Positions 8,804 to 15,929 of a stretch of 21,724 nt of DNA are shown piece by piece; the first letter of the stretch is position 1, and each line of letters opens with the position of its first letter. The DNA comes from a virus. The notes under the pieces are model-generated. The model saw only the letters and a list, made by a program, of their open reading frames with translations, was not told where the DNA came from and did not search any database. The position numbers and the translations under genes are program-made. The stretch is from the IMG/VR virus record IMGVR_UViG_3300035698_016608, positions 1-21,724 of that record, one strand, 5' to 3'.

Positions 8804-9243
8804 TAAATGTCCCCTTTCAACCACTTATACTCCAACAGGGCTTGATAACCAAAAGTCAGATTACCATGACTGCCTATAGATACAGCGGGGGTGTTTATCC
8901 CTGTTTCACCTTGGCACGTCATCAACTCCCCATTGGCTATAGATTGCAGTGAGGAAGTTATCCACTCGTTATGCCGTGTTTTATCGTCCATGGATAACTC
9001 CCTCACGTTGGGGTGTTCAGTGAGTAAAGAGGCCCTTACTATACACAAGCCTTTCAGAAAACCAAGCATATTCTCTGTTTTATTGCAGTCAAGTTGATTT
9101 GAGGCAGATAATGCTGAGTCTATTTCCCCAGAGGCTATCAGGATGTTTACATCCAAAGTAGCTTCACTGGGGCTGACAAGCTCTGCTAAGTCTTGAGTGT
9201 GAAACAGAAAATTAAGAACATCTTGGGCTGTGCAGTATGGCAT
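8803..9243 (-). CDS. Head-tail connector, Mu gp36/DUF1320-like
   Basis: This 146-residue protein starts MPYCTAQDVLNFL and continues with LAELVSP, then a segment ending ASGEIDSALSASNQLDC and a helix (MLGFLKGLCIVRASLL). That order ('Y.t..D', then 'I..A..EID..L', then a helical core) matches the DUF1320/gp36-like connector group found between the capsid and tail genes of Mu-like and many other phages. It probably forms an adaptor on the portal. ATG 9243 has AAGGAGT 5 nt upstream, and that Shine-Dalgarno includes the previous gene's TAA. The residues after about 100 (MTCQGETGINTPAVSIG) are an unassigned beta-rich extension. Confidence 0.65.
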   Translation of the reverse strand: MPYCTAQDVLNFLFHTQDLAELVSPSEATLDVNILIASGEIDSALSASNQLDCNKTENMLGFLKGLCIVRASLLTEHPNVRELSMDDKTRHNEWITSSLQSIANGELMTCQGETGINTPAVSIGSHGNLTFGYQALLEYKWLKGDI

Positions 9244-9253
9244 CTTTTACTCC

Positions 9254-9586
9254 TTAAATACCGTCAGGCGACCACATTGGGGGAACCATATAGGGCAATT
9301 GTGAAACGTGAACTACAGGGGCCGCTTTAATCTTGTTGGCCCACTGCTTGCGAGATTCTAACGCCTCTGGTGTAGCGAGGGAAGCGTCTGCAATGAGTGA
9401 CCCATCGGGGTTAATGCCCAACAGATACCCGTGTGCATCAGAACCAAAGGCTACGAAGTCGGGGTTGTTACCGTCCTCACTTTCTACCTCTACATCCTCA
9501 ATTTCATACTCATTCCCGTCATCTAAACTGGCGGTGGATAACTTGTTTTTAATTTCATCGGATGTTGTTACTAATCGCTTTGCCAT
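9254..9586 (-). CDS. Small acidic protein after the capsid gene
   Basis: I do not recognise this 110-residue protein. It has an acidic stretch near residues 20-40 (DDGNEYEIEDVEVESEDG), a GYLLGINPDGSLIAD beta-hairpin-like segment, and a Pro/Met-rich C-terminus (VVHVSQLPYMVPPMW). It has a good Shine-Dalgarno (AGGAG, 10 nt before ATG 9586) in a leader resembling those of its neighbours. Location between the major capsid gene and the connector suggests a minor head or head-completion role, but nothing in the sequence proves it. Confidence 0.7.
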   Translation of the reverse strand: MAKRLVTTSDEIKNKLSTASLDDGNEYEIEDVEVESEDGNNPDFVAFGSDAHGYLLGINPDGSLIADASLATPEALESRKQWANKIKAAPVVHVSQLPYMVPPMWSPDGI

Positions 9587-9614
9587 TGTTAATTTACTCC
9601 TAACTATTTGTTAT

Positions 9615-9624
9615 TTCACGTGAA
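9615..9624. repeat. 10-bp perfect palindrome (TTCACGTGAA) between capsid and next gene
   Basis: This perfect 10-bp palindrome lies in the 44-bp gap between the capsid stop (9631) and the start of the next gene (9586). It is too short and lacks the T tract needed for a terminator. It could be a protein-binding site or chance. Confidence 0.3.
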
Positions 9625-9630
9625 TTAAGA

Positions 9631-10734
9631 TTAAGAAGCCGCAGTAGAGTAATAAATACCACGGAAGTCGGTGACTCCAGCCCATGTGCTATCCGCCATA
9701 CCTCCCCAAACATCAGCAACCTTCAACTGAATATTGCCAGTGGTGAAGTCTCCTAAGCCCTGAACTAAAGCACCTCCTTGACCGAAAGCGGAGAATACTT
9801 GTTGATTAGCGGCCTTTTGCAGAACCAAGGGGCCGGGGCGACCTTGCATACGTGCAAGAGTCAGAGGGCGGATACCGTTTGCATTGCTTCCACTGAACAA
9901 AGCCCAAGGTAAGTTAGGGGCTGTAGCGGTGGGGGCCAAATAGGGGTCAACAATAATTTGAAAATTCGGTAGCACGTTCAGGGCGTTGTTGGGAGTCTCA
10001 GCAACTTGGGTAGAGCGTTGAATCTGCAAAGCGGTAGGCTCAAGTCCACGGTGGATAACCAAATAGGTGGGGGTCACTGAGATAGGCTCACTCGCTGTAT
10101 CGAGACGCTGACTGAAAGAGGCCCAAGCGGTCATCAAAGCGGCGGTAGTCAACTGAGCAGTACCACTATACAACGCACCTAAAGAGGCTAAAGAAGCTAA
10201 GGTAGTGGTATTGAAATAAAGTCGGTTGACGAACTTCTCAATACTACGGCGAGCCGCTTCACCCATAAGGCGGGGTTGCTCTTGGAAATAGCCGAGGTCA
10301 TCGTTTACCAGCATTTCCATTTCAAAGCTGAAACTTCGTTCCCAACGGTAAGCCCGATATTGCAACTTACGGGGCTTGGGAAAGTCAGCTTGTGCGGCTG
10401 GAGTCTGAGGATTAACCATCAATAGGTCATCCAAGCCTTGCTGTCGTTGGTAGCGGGTAACAGGCATAAAGTTGGGAACGGTGTCATTGTAAACCAGAGG
10501 CTCAAAAGCGAAACTAGCTCGCTCGTAAGAAGGCCACAACGCACGGTCAACAAACTCACCCAAAGCTAAGGGGAAGTCGGAGGCAGACATAGCCTCCATA
10601 ATCTTATCTTCCGGCAGGGAGCCTTGTCCTGAAATTGCTTGGTCAACCAACGGGAAAAGTCTCTCATAAATATCAGCCTTTGCGGGTCGATTGGCTACAT
10701 TGATTTCTTGTAACATCTGTAATACTTGGCGCAT
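9631..10734 (-). CDS. Major capsid protein (Mu gpT-like, HK97 fold)
   Basis: This 367-residue protein forms the icosahedral shell. Family-like blocks appear in order: SASDFPLALGEFVDRAL near residues 50-66, VPNFMPVTRYQRQQG near 86-100, NDDLGYFQEQPRLMGEAARR near 143-162, VTPTYLVIHRGLEP near 220-233, LPNFQIIVDPYL near 254-265, and a C-terminal VADVWGGMADSTWAG block. This matches the Mu-like major head subunit group, including the 'NDDLG' and 'P..L.i...LEp.A' signatures. It follows the protease-scaffold and decoration genes, the standard head-module order. The Shine-Dalgarno AGGAG is 9 nt before ATG 10734. No separate prodomain is obvious; the first ~45 residues are helical and could be removed by the upstream protease, which cannot be decided here. 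Confidence 0.88.
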   Translation of the reverse strand: MRQVLQMLQEINVANRPAKADIYERLFPLVDQAISGQGSLPEDKIMEAMSASDFPLALGEFVDRALWPSYERASFAFEPLVYNDTVPNFMPVTRYQRQQGLDDLLMVNPQTPAAQADFPKPRKLQYRAYRWERSFSFEMEMLVNDDLGYFQEQPRLMGEAARRSIEKFVNRLYFNTTTLASLASLGALYSGTAQLTTAALMTAWASFSQRLDTASEPISVTPTYLVIHRGLEPTALQIQRSTQVAETPNNALNVLPNFQIIVDPYLAPTATAPNLPWALFSGSNANGIRPLTLARMQGRPGPLVLQKAANQQVFSAFGQGGALVQGLGDFTTGNIQLKVADVWGGMADSTWAGVTDFRGIYYSTAAS

Positions 10735-10771
10735 TTTTTAATACTCCTAATTGAGTTTAATGTTTGTTAAA

Positions 10772-11353
10772 TTAAGCGGCTACTTGAAACTGAACACTGC
10801 GGACAATCATCACTGGCAACTCATAAACTTCAACAGTTGAATTATTGCCAGTTAAGGTAGCACTATAGGTTGGCAGAGTCCCAGAGAAGTTGTTAGGCAG
10901 GTCTGCAGGGTTGTAATACACAATGCCTACTAACTGGTTTACATCGCCTCCATCATCCACTTTAGCGAGAGAGGCAAATACACCCTCTGCTGTAACATCG
11001 GCGGAGATGTCTAAGAAAACAGGCGTTCCTGCAACATATTTGCTAAAGGCATCAATATCAAACTCTGACTGGTTACTGAAAGAGGTTAGGTAGACGTTGC
11101 CTTCTGCAATGTCAATGGAGGCCAATTCAGAGACTTCATTGACTGACACAACCACCCCGGCAATAGGGGTGTTTAATACGGTATTTGTGTCGTTGGTAGA
11201 GCTAATCTTGGTGAAGCCTCGCAACTGTCCTACAACGGGCTTGGTAGCAAGGATAGTAGTGGCGTTGGTGGGGTCATACCCAGAGATGTTCACAAAAGGC
11301 ACTTCTACAACCTTTACGTCACCACAGGCGGAATAAAGTAACTTGTTAGTCAT
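10772..11353 (-). CDS. Putative head decoration protein
   Basis: This 193-residue beta-rich protein lies between the protease-scaffold gene and the major capsid gene, where lambda gpD-type decoration proteins are encoded. It has low charge and is rich in Val, Thr, Ser and Asn, with segments such as VVGQLRGFTKISSTND, AGTPVFLDISADVTAEG and QLVGIVYYNPADLP. The alternation 'G.pVfldis..vt..g' followed by 'vGivyy' resembles beta-tulip decoration folds, but I cannot name a family with certainty. ATG 11353 has AGGAG 9 nt upstream. The similar leader to the capsid gene suggests high expression. Confidence 0.6.
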   Translation of the reverse strand: MTNKLLYSACGDVKVVEVPFVNISGYDPTNATTILATKPVVGQLRGFTKISSTNDTNTVLNTPIAGVVVSVNEVSELASIDIAEGNVYLTSFSNQSEFDIDAFSKYVAGTPVFLDISADVTAEGVFASLAKVDDGGDVNQLVGIVYYNPADLPNNFSGTLPTYSATLTGNNSTVEVYELPVMIVRSVQFQVAA

Positions 11354-11395
11354 TTGTTGATTCTCCTAAATGAAAATAATTATTGTTAATTTGGT

Positions 11396-11929
11396 TTAGC
11401 CACCAATACCGTATTTTTTCAACACGGCATCTGTAGCATCGGTACGCTCTTTAAGGGTCTTAGGGGCGGCGTTATTGCCTCCAGTCGGGGGATTACCCAA
11501 CAGGTTAGCAATGGCGGTTTCCCTACTCTCTTTGACGGGGGCGGGGTCAGGTTCGGGAGTGGGGTTTTCATCTATATCTTCTTCTTCTTCCGCCTCATCA
11601 TCGTCATCGACAGAGACGGCGGTATCAACCACAGCCTCGTCACCATCTTCCATCCCGTCACCAGCCTCTAACAGAATAGACTGTACATAGTCTAACTCTG
11701 TCTCAATCAAGGCTTCAACGGTTACACCTTCAACTAAGCCGTACTCAGCTACTTGAACAGCCAGTCGACTCTTGGACACTGCGGGTAATTCGCTCAAATT
11801 GATTTCAGCAACAGCCTCTTGTAGACTCAATCGCTTTTCCAAAAGAGAAACAGCGGTCAGCAGGTTGGTGTTTTGCTCAATCAATAGAGCCATTTGTTCA
11901 CTATTCACATCTGTATCTTTGGGGGGCAT
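11396..11929 (-). CDS. Nested scaffolding protein from internal start (lambda Nu3-like arrangement)
   Basis: Inside the protease-scaffold gene, codon 178 is an ATG at 11929 preceded by GAGGAG (11944-11939) with a 9-nt gap. This is as good as the sites used by independent genes here. The product of 177 residues (MPPKDTDVNSEQMALLIEQ...) would contain exactly the helical, acidic scaffold region and none of the protease. Lambda C/Nu3 and other phages make scaffold by the same in-frame internal initiation. The site is seen; its use is inferred. Confidence 0.55.
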   Translation of the reverse strand: MPPKDTDVNSEQMALLIEQNTNLLTAVSLLEKRLSLQEAVAEINLSELPAVSKSRLAVQVAEYGLVEGVTVEALIETELDYVQSILLEAGDGMEDGDEAVVDTAVSVDDDDEAEEEEDIDENPTPEPDPAPVKESRETAIANLLGNPPTGGNNAAPKTLKERTDATDAVLKKYGIGG

Positions 11930-12460
11930 ATCTTCTTTCTCCTCAATAAAATTGATTAAATTGCCGTTTTGTGAGATACCTTCATTCTCAGCCAAGGTCT
12001 GGATGTAACCACCAGCTCCGGCTTGATTTACAAAATCAACGGTCTTTACCTTGTCGATACTCTCAACAATCTTGGCTCGTTTTCCTTCTACCTCACCCAC
12101 ACGACTTGAGCCTGACGCTACTATGCTCACATTCATCATATCCAGCAAGCCGTTGGAGTCTAACTCTACTAGCTTGTCCCAAAAATTGTTATCGTGAACT
12201 GCGGCTTCCATCACGGGGTTTCCGGCTTCATCACGTTTACCTGTCGGGCCTAAGATAGTCGCATACCAATTTGCCTCCCCCCACTTCTCATGCTCAGTGG
12301 AGTGCATCTTGACACGGCTCATCTTTTCTGCCAACTGGTTTACAATGTCTGTGGTATAGTAGTGGTTGTCCCTACTATTACCAAATCCAGCTTGAATCGG
12401 CACGAAATGGAACTTCTTTCCGGCTGACTTTCCTTCATCGTTTTGCAGTTCTAAAAACAT
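11396..12460 (-). CDS. Prohead protease-scaffold polyprotein
   Basis: The 354-residue product appears to be a head-maturation protease joined to a scaffold. Residues 1 to about 160 carry the likely protease: PIQAGFGNSRDNHYYTT, possible catalytic His in MHSTEHEKW (H53 or H57), candidate Ser in MNVSIVASGSS (S112) and KVKTVDFVNQAGAGG (D142). This order resembles the H/S/D pattern of phage prohead proteases whose domain ends in a 'VDfV..A..GG' strand. Residues about 178-340 are helical and very acidic (runs of Asp and Glu near 280-300), typical of scaffolding delta domains. The start overlaps the upstream stop as TAATG. Assignment of individual catalytic residues is tentative. An internal start for the scaffold alone is described separately. 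Confidence 0.75.
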   Translation of the reverse strand: MFLELQNDEGKSAGKKFHFVPIQAGFGNSRDNHYYTTDIVNQLAEKMSRVKMHSTEHEKWGEANWYATILGPTGKRDEAGNPVMEAAVHDNNFWDKLVELDSNGLLDMMNVSIVASGSSRVGEVEGKRAKIVESIDKVKTVDFVNQAGAGGYIQTLAENEGISQNGNLINFIEEKEDMPPKDTDVNSEQMALLIEQNTNLLTAVSLLEKRLSLQEAVAEINLSELPAVSKSRLAVQVAEYGLVEGVTVEALIETELDYVQSILLEAGDGMEDGDEAVVDTAVSVDDDDEAEEEEDIDENPTPEPDPAPVKESRETAIANLLGNPPTGGNNAAPKTLKERTDATDAVLKKYGIGG

Positions 12461-12906
12461 TACTTTGCCACCTTTATAGTGTATTTGTGATTACTGCCTT
12501 TTGCTTGGGAATAATCAAGGGTTAATTTGGTATCTCTGCCAACGACTCCGCTAATCCAGCCCTTCACCCTCTTTTGGGGTATAGGCCGTTCTGATGTTAC
12601 AGTGATGGTACAGTTATCGCCTCTAGTAGTTACACTAAAATCGCTGACAAAGGCTGGTTTTGATTGAACTAGACCAGCCTTGAGAGTGTCCTCATAAGTG
12701 TCAACCATTTTTGCCTTGTGCATAGGTCGGCCCTTCATCATCTTTTTACCAGACTTATTGAGTCCCAAATCAGCCTTCTGCTCATCGGTTAGGTTTTGAT
12801 TCCCCATGCTAAATCCACGGGCTTTACCGCCTCTACCATCATGTCCAAAATTGCCTTTACGCTCTCTCAATAAAGTAAAGCCACCTATTGCTACATATCT
12901 ATCCAT
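12460..12906 (-). CDS. Unknown small basic protein between portal and protease
   Basis: I do not recognise this 148-residue protein. The N-terminal half is Gly/Lys/Arg-rich (NFGHDGRGGKARGFSMGNQ, then KSGKKMMKGRPMHKAK). The C-terminal half looks like a single beta-sandwich (SDFSVTTRGDNCTITVTSER and later LTLDYSQAKG). ATG 12906 overlaps the portal stop as TAATG with GGAGG 5 nt upstream, so it beats the in-frame start at 12918. Its stop overlaps the protease start in the same manner. Minor head proteins usually sit at this position, so a virion role (internal or DNA-binding) is plausible but unproven. Confidence 0.7.
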   Translation of the reverse strand: MDRYVAIGGFTLLRERKGNFGHDGRGGKARGFSMGNQNLTDEQKADLGLNKSGKKMMKGRPMHKAKMVDTYEDTLKAGLVQSKPAFVSDFSVTTRGDNCTITVTSERPIPQKRVKGWISGVVGRDTKLTLDYSQAKGSNHKYTIKVAK

Positions 12907-14915
12907 TATCGCCTCCATGAAACTGAATCTTTTGTTTGATTGTTCTTGACTCTCAGGCTTCCTGAATTCAAAATATAAGGGGTGAATCTGGCGTTTATCT
13001 TATCTACATACTCCTGACCTTTGCCTTTTTTCACATAGGCTAAAGTTATATGGGGATTATACGATGGGAATGTTGAGGTTTCATGAGGCATTGTCAGTAA
13101 ATCCGTTTGTAAGGCTCTCAGACCTTCTGACTCAACCATTAAGAATACTGCGTCATGAGGCTTATCTGAGTTATCAAAATATCCAACCCCAATTACGTGA
13201 ATTTCACTCAAATCATGATTAGCCAACTTCAACCCTATCTTGGTTTCATCGGGGTCTTTTAGGGCATAGACTACGGCTATATGTGGGTTTTCTTCCCGAC
13301 CTGTCACATCATCACCTATGTACAAATCATCATTGAGGATATGCAACTTGCCGTAATCCGTAATCATTTTGGACTCATCGGCATCAAATATAATGCTGGA
13401 ATAGCTTGTACTCTCAGCGGCTAGTATCTCAGCTATCTCTGACTCGCCTGTTGGTATTTCTGGTTTTGGTTCTGGATTTACTTCTGGCTGTTCTGTGGTA
13501 CTTTCCTCCTCTGCCTCACTATCAGACATTATTTTCTTTGCCTTCTCTTTTGCATTATCAAACCCTAAGTGGTCAAGTAACAGCACTGAGGCTGATTCCT
13601 TGTCCAGTAAGTCTCTGTCAAGGCCCAGTGTTATCTTTTGAATTAGGTCAGCAGTAGTGGCTCTGATGATATTAGGCATACTTACAGATATATCTTCCTC
13701 GGAGGCATCTTCATACCCATTTTGTCTCAAGACAAACAGCCAAATCATAATCAGGACAGATTCCCATAAGAATTGATAGTCCTGAAAGTTCTGTAACTGC
13801 GGCCCTTCCATCTGTTCAGCAGTAGCAAGGCTTCCTATACTAGGGTCGCCTGTTAAGTTTGCTTCTGTGATACCTGTACCTATAGCTACAGGCTGTCGTA
13901 ACATACGGGAGTCTTGCATTGCGTCACCTGCCCCTGTACTTGAAGGGGGCGTGTTGGACATTGTTGCTTTCTTGTTACCCACAAAGGTTGAGCCTACAGG
14001 TGGGGACGGATTAGAGTCAAAGGGAGTACCAGCCCCGTTTAGTATGCTTGAGGTGAACCGATTAGCTATCGCCTTCACGTCTATGCTACTTCCGTCTACT
14101 GTAACCTGCCGGATGTAAGTTGCTAACTCTCTAACTATAGTGGCTCTGTCTCGTAGCATATCACGCCAAGCTCTGGAATATAGTGTAGTGGCGAACAATA
14201 ACCCATTGCCTCGTAGGTCTGTCGGGTCAAATGGGACATGAAACATCCGTACAGGCTCACCCTTTGAGTCCATAGCAGCATTAACTACACTCACATCCAA
14301 GCCCTTGCTGATAGCATCTTGCAGGGTAGCGGCATCTACGCTCATGTCTAAATAAGCCCGTTCTATTGACTCACTGGACGTGTTTATAAATCGGGTGTTC
14401 TGCCTTGAGTATCTCCTAATGTAGAAGATAGGCGTACTTTTATCCTCTGGATGGGTCACAATTTCCACAATCTCATCGGCATCTATGTTCCTTACTATAA
14501 CCTCGCCGTCCCTTGAGGTTGTGAGTGAAAGGAACAACTCGCTATCTATAAGCAACTTCTTTGGTAGGGTGCGGCGGTATATAGCTCCGAATATACGGTA
14601 ATTTACTGGCAGTTCCCAACACTTCTCTTTCCAAATCTCGAAATAAGCCTCCTTAGTAGTAGACTCAAAGTTCACCTTTGTAATGCCTAAGTATGTCAGG
14701 TAAAGACGAATGGCTTGTTTAGACAGAGGCTCTCTTTCCGCAAAGATACGGGACTCTTTAATGCTTTGTATCCGGCTTCTACTGCGGGACTCTGTATCCT
14801 CTGTGAAACCTACTTGGTTCCAGCCTACCATAGACTGTAGATAGGAGGCCATTTCATCATACACCGCCTCTGCTATGTCTATGTGTTCTGCTTGCAGTTC
14901 ATCGTTTTGGGGCAT
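12906..14915 (-). CDS. Portal protein fused to a C-terminal 2H phosphoesterase-like domain
   Basis: The 669-residue protein combines two modules. Residues about 1-460 look like a portal: a helical N-terminus, an anti-sigma-like stretch (KLLIDSELFLSLTTSRDGEV), RMFHVPFDPTDLRGNGLLFA, a long stem helix (WRDMLRDRATIVRELATYIR) and a GDPSIGSLATAEQMEG loop. Residues 465-500 are a Glu/Pro-rich linker. Residues about 500-665 resemble the 2H phosphoesterase (LigT/cyclic phosphodiesterase) superfamily, with H545-I-A-V in the first motif and H622-I-T-L in NPHITLAYVKKG as the second. The first motif has Ala where HxT/S is usual, so activity may be altered. ATG 14915 has AAAGGAGA 5 nt upstream, directly after a structured leader. 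The portal is confident from position and length; the 2H domain is recognised from motifs. Confidence 0.82.
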   Translation of the reverse strand: MPQNDELQAEHIDIAEAVYDEMASYLQSMVGWNQVGFTEDTESRSRSRIQSIKESRIFAEREPLSKQAIRLYLTYLGITKVNFESTTKEAYFEIWKEKCWELPVNYRIFGAIYRRTLPKKLLIDSELFLSLTTSRDGEVIVRNIDADEIVEIVTHPEDKSTPIFYIRRYSRQNTRFINTSSESIERAYLDMSVDAATLQDAISKGLDVSVVNAAMDSKGEPVRMFHVPFDPTDLRGNGLLFATTLYSRAWRDMLRDRATIVRELATYIRQVTVDGSSIDVKAIANRFTSSILNGAGTPFDSNPSPPVGSTFVGNKKATMSNTPPSSTGAGDAMQDSRMLRQPVAIGTGITEANLTGDPSIGSLATAEQMEGPQLQNFQDYQFLWESVLIMIWLFVLRQNGYEDASEEDISVSMPNIIRATTADLIQKITLGLDRDLLDKESASVLLLDHLGFDNAKEKAKKIMSDSEAEEESTTEQPEVNPEPKPEIPTGESEIAEILAAESTSYSSIIFDADESKMITDYGKLHILNDDLYIGDDVTGREENPHIAVVYALKDPDETKIGLKLANHDLSEIHVIGVGYFDNSDKPHDAVFLMVESEGLRALQTDLLTMPHETSTFPSYNPHITLAYVKKGKGQEYVDKINARFTPYILNSGSLRVKNNQTKDSVSWRR

Positions 14916-14932
14916 GTCTTTCTCCTTTAAGT

Positions 14933-14993
14933 GTGGGGCTAGGATTTTTAATTTCTAAATTAGGAGTGTTTCACGGGGGATACCTAGCCCCAC
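14933..14993 (-). promoter_or_regulatory. Stem-loop leader upstream of the portal gene
   Basis: An exact 11-bp inverted repeat (GTGGGGCTAGG at 14993-14983, CCTAGCCCCAC at 14943-14933, minus strand) encloses a 39-nt loop. It begins within a few bases of the start predicted from the TATAAT box at 15006-15001, so the virion-module mRNA would start with this hairpin. The loop holds a small TAATTT/AAATTA palindrome and a CTCCT that could pair with the portal AGGAG. Stabilisation of mRNA or control of portal translation is inferred. Confidence 0.6.
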
Positions 14994-15000
14994 GATTTTT

Positions 15001-15028
15001 ATTATACAATAGAAAAACCCCCAGACAA
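15001..15028 (-). promoter_or_regulatory. Sigma-70-type promoter for the virion module
   Basis: On the minus strand TTGTCT (15028-15023, four of six matches to TTGACA) is followed by a 16-nt spacer and a perfect TATAAT (15006-15001). It lies in the largest non-coding gap of the window, immediately upstream of the portal leader. Its -35 region sits inside the terminator hairpin of the preceding cassette. Transcription would start near 14993-14995. Confidence 0.6.
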
Positions 15029-15064
15029 CCCAATAATTAAAATCGGCCTATAAGGGGGTTTTTC
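15012..15064 (-). terminator. Rho-independent terminator after the small-gene cassette
   Basis: A perfect 11-bp stem (GAAAAACCCCC at 15064-15054 and GGGGGTTTTTC at 15022-15012, minus strand) closes a 31-nt loop, which can itself form CCGAT/ATTGG. GGGGG followed by TTTTT gives the expected GC stem and U tract. The stop TAG of the upstream small gene (15050-15048) lies within the loop, and that gene's last codons form the 5' arm. Confidence 0.75.
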
Positions 15065-15233
15065 TGTTAGTCTTATGTGTGCTGTGACTGCGTAAGCCTT
15101 CAACCAGTTCTACTCCAGTTGAGGTGACAATGGCAGTTACATGCGGGTGATAATTTTCCGCTAAGAACCTTATTAACGGCTCACACGCCTCTATCAAGTC
15201 TTTCTGCGATTGGTCTACGCATGGCGTATCCAT
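15048..15233 (-). CDS. Unknown 61-residue protein
   Basis: I do not recognise this small protein. It starts MDTPCVDQSQKDLIEACEP, has a predicted helix, a beta strand pair (HVTAIVTSTGVELVEG) and a basic tail ending KTNRKTPL. It is supported by an excellent Shine-Dalgarno (AAAAGGAGA, 7 nt before ATG 15233) and by its position 14 nt after the RNase H-like gene. Its last codons lie in the 5' arm of the terminator and its stop lies in the terminator loop, so it is the last gene of its transcript. Confidence 0.6.
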   Translation of the reverse strand: MDTPCVDQSQKDLIEACEPLIRFLAENYHPHVTAIVTSTGVELVEGLRSHSTHKTNRKTPL

Positions 15234-15247
15234 GTATTTCTCTCCTT

Positions 15248-15661
15248 TTAGTGGCCCAATATCTGTTTGACTTGGGCGTTATGTATCCAACTGTGCCTTA
15301 CTATAACATGGGGCTGTTTCATCAGTACATCTAATGAAGAAAGCACTTGGCTGTTCAGCATACGAAGCCCTGAATCCTTGACTTTCCAACCTTCCCAGAC
15401 TTGCCCCAGTATCAGCTTTGAATCCCCCCTAAAAAGGACTGTTACGGCCCGATTATGGGGGATTGTGTGTAGGGTGTTAATAGCCCCCCAGATACCCTTA
15501 TCTAGTGCTAGGTATTCCGCCTGATTGTTTGTGCAAGCGTGTGGGAAAATATGCCTTTTAATAGGATGCGGTTTACACGGCTTATACAGAACCACATGGC
15601 TACCATAAGCATGATTTTTTGAGGGCTTATATCCCCCATCATAAATTACTACTAGAATCAT
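15248..15661 (-). CDS. RNase H-like protein (type 1 fold)
   Basis: About 137 residues with type-1 RNase H features: a first strand ending in an acidic residue (ILVVIYDGGYKPSKNHAYG, D8), E49 in TNNQAEYLAL, and D80 in FRGDSKLILGQVWEGW. Those are three of the four carboxylates that bind two metals to cut RNA in RNA-DNA hybrids. The fourth, expected in an 'hN..AD..A' motif, is missing: the corresponding segment reads HNAQVKQIL. The start at 15661 is chosen because it puts the first strand at the N-terminus. An ATG at 15691 has its nearest GGAG about 16 nt away. The gene overlaps the end of the upstream gene by 23 nt. It probably acts on replication intermediates or transcripts; activity is uncertain. 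Confidence 0.75.
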   Translation of the reverse strand: MILVVIYDGGYKPSKNHAYGSHVVLYKPCKPHPIKRHIFPHACTNNQAEYLALDKGIWGAINTLHTIPHNRAVTVLFRGDSKLILGQVWEGWKVKDSGLRMLNSQVLSSLDVLMKQPHVIVRHSWIHNAQVKQILGH

Positions 15662-15929
15662 TTTGACGAGTACCTGCCGCAAATCGGGCATATAGGTTTT
15701 TATTCTTCTCCAAGAGATATTTGGTTATTTCGTCTACTTCCTCTTGATGAGTCTTAGCATTGCTTCCAGCTACTGGCGTAAAGCTCACAGTGACATCTTC
15801 GGGCTTTACTTCAACGGGGCCTCCCGCTTCTACATCCCCCCAAGATACCAAGTAGTTGCCTTCTGTGGTTCTATCTACTATCTGGCCTACTCTACCTGAC
15901 TCTGTTTTGACTATACCTATCATTGCCAT
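15639..15929 (-). CDS. Probable SH3-barrel/KOW-like small protein
   Basis: This 96-residue protein has an N-terminal half that looks like a five-strand SH3-type barrel: GIVKTESGRVGQIVD, GNYLVSWGD and VEVKPEDVTV. The C-terminal half is helical (HQEEVDEITKYLLEKNKNLY) with a polar tail. ATG 15929 overlaps the upstream stop as TGATG with GAGGTG a few bases upstream, so it is preferred to the GTG at 15932. The fold guess is from pattern only, and no partner is known. Confidence 0.6.
   Translation of the reverse strand: MAMIGIVKTESGRVGQIVDRTTEGNYLVSWGDVEAGGPVEVKPEDVTVSFTPVAGSNAKTHQEEVDEITKYLLEKNKNLYARFAAGTRQNDSSSNL

Noticed and set aside
11391-11406. TTGGT...ACCAA inverted repeat at the end of the protease-scaffold gene as a terminator
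   Set aside because: It has only 5 pairs, mostly weak, and no T tract follows it. It is unlikely to stop transcription before the decoration gene.
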